Assembly (NCBI RefSeq): GCF_900110885.1
Contig: NZ_FOFJ01000006.1
Span: forward strand, 92,738 to 156,737
Reading direction: 5' to 3'
DNA length: 64,000 nt
DNA from: Azotobacter beijerinckii
GTDB taxonomy: Bacteria; Pseudomonadota; Gammaproteobacteria; Pseudomonadales; Pseudomonadaceae
The translations under genes and the position numbers were made by a program. This document shows positions 63,808-64,000 of this stretch, piece after piece. Each line of letters starts with the position of its first letter. Position 1 is the stretch's first letter. Below the pieces are notes generated by a model. It did no database searches. It was not told the DNA's origin and worked only from the letters and a program-made list of their open reading frames with translations.

Positions 63808-64000
63808 AGCTGTTTACCTCTACCCCAAGCCGGTCGATTTCCGTAAATCCATCAATGGCTTGGCAGCCCTGGTCGAGTTGGATATCAAGGTCGCGGTGTT
63901 CGACCCTGTGTTGTTCGTCTTCCTCAATCGCACACGCAACCAAGTGAAAATTCTGTACTGGCATCGCAACGGCTTCTGTCTGTGGCTCAAGCGCCTGGAG
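63782..64000 (+). CDS. tnpB: IS66-family TnpB (Orf2), cut by window end
   Basis: Seventy-three codons match IS66 Orf2 from its start (VKAVYLYPKPVDFRKSINGLAALVE, then FDPVLFVFLNRTRNQVKILYW). TnpB accompanies the transposase TnpC in IS66 elements. A recognisable tnpA is not seen upstream, and no terminal inverted repeat could be identified, so the left boundary of the element is unclear. Either of two adjacent ATG codons could be the start. Confidence 0.88.
   Translation, partial: MMRPAPNVKAVYLYPKPVDFRKSINGLAALVELDIKVAVFDPVLFVFLNRTRNQVKILYWHRNGFCLWLKRLE

Overview
The window is about 65% GC and reads as a chromosome of the family Pseudomonadaceae. The ferredoxin next to rpoS closely resembles Azotobacter vinelandii ferredoxin I (C-terminus GKLQHLER), and gene order from dapD to mutS follows that of Pseudomonas aeruginosa as I remember it. 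An Azotobacter species or a close Pseudomonas relative is the best guess; this rests on recollection, not on a search.

Bases 1-13,540: the start of dapD and an ArsC-like reductase, then a tightly overlapping four-gene operon (629-6973) that encodes an SMC-type ATPase, a small KITE-like subunit, a kleisin-like subunit and a Toprim protein. This has the subunit set of Wadjet/MksBEFG anti-plasmid condensins. A sodium/proton antiporter, dapC, glnD and map follow.

Bases 13,541-47,692: a long, densely packed housekeeping block. It carries translation and RNA turnover genes (rpsB, tsf, frr), pyrH, isoprenoid and envelope genes (uppS, cdsA, dxr, rseP, bamA, skp, lpxD, fabZ, lpxA, lpxB), then rnhB, dnaE, accA, tilS, pyrG, kdsA, eno, ftsB and ispD. 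Formaldehyde detoxification (adhC, fghA), ispF, truD, surE, pcm, a decayed DUF368 gene, nlpD, rpoS and fdxA complete it. Many genes overlap by 1-13 bases. mutS (47,828-50,395, minus) ends the core block.

Bases 50,396-63,457: an integrated prophage-like element whose integrase ends 50 bases upstream of the mutS start codon. The leftward arm (minus) holds int, a DUF4224 protein, a PrtN homologue, a dNMP kinase and small unknowns. An AT-rich phospholipase D-family gene sits between that arm and an S24/CI-like repressor. Copies of a 14-bp palindrome (TTAGC-N4-GCTAA) flank both control regions. The rightward arm holds a Cro-like gene, a set of repeated hairpins, a CII/YmfL-like gene, a HigB/HigA-type toxin-antitoxin pair, a primase, a structured leader resembling the phage C4 antisense RNA followed by an icd-like small gene and a BRO-type antirepressor, a DUF5906 helicase, an array of twelve CTAGGGT iterons that is a candidate origin, and a Q-like gene. 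A second higBA cassette lies between two copies of the 3' end of the Q-like gene.

Bases 63,458-64,000: a REP-like palindrome, an unrecognised minus-strand frame, and the start of an IS66-family tnpB cut by the window edge. The right end of the element is not visible here; cinA and recA, which I would expect beyond mutS, are not in the window.
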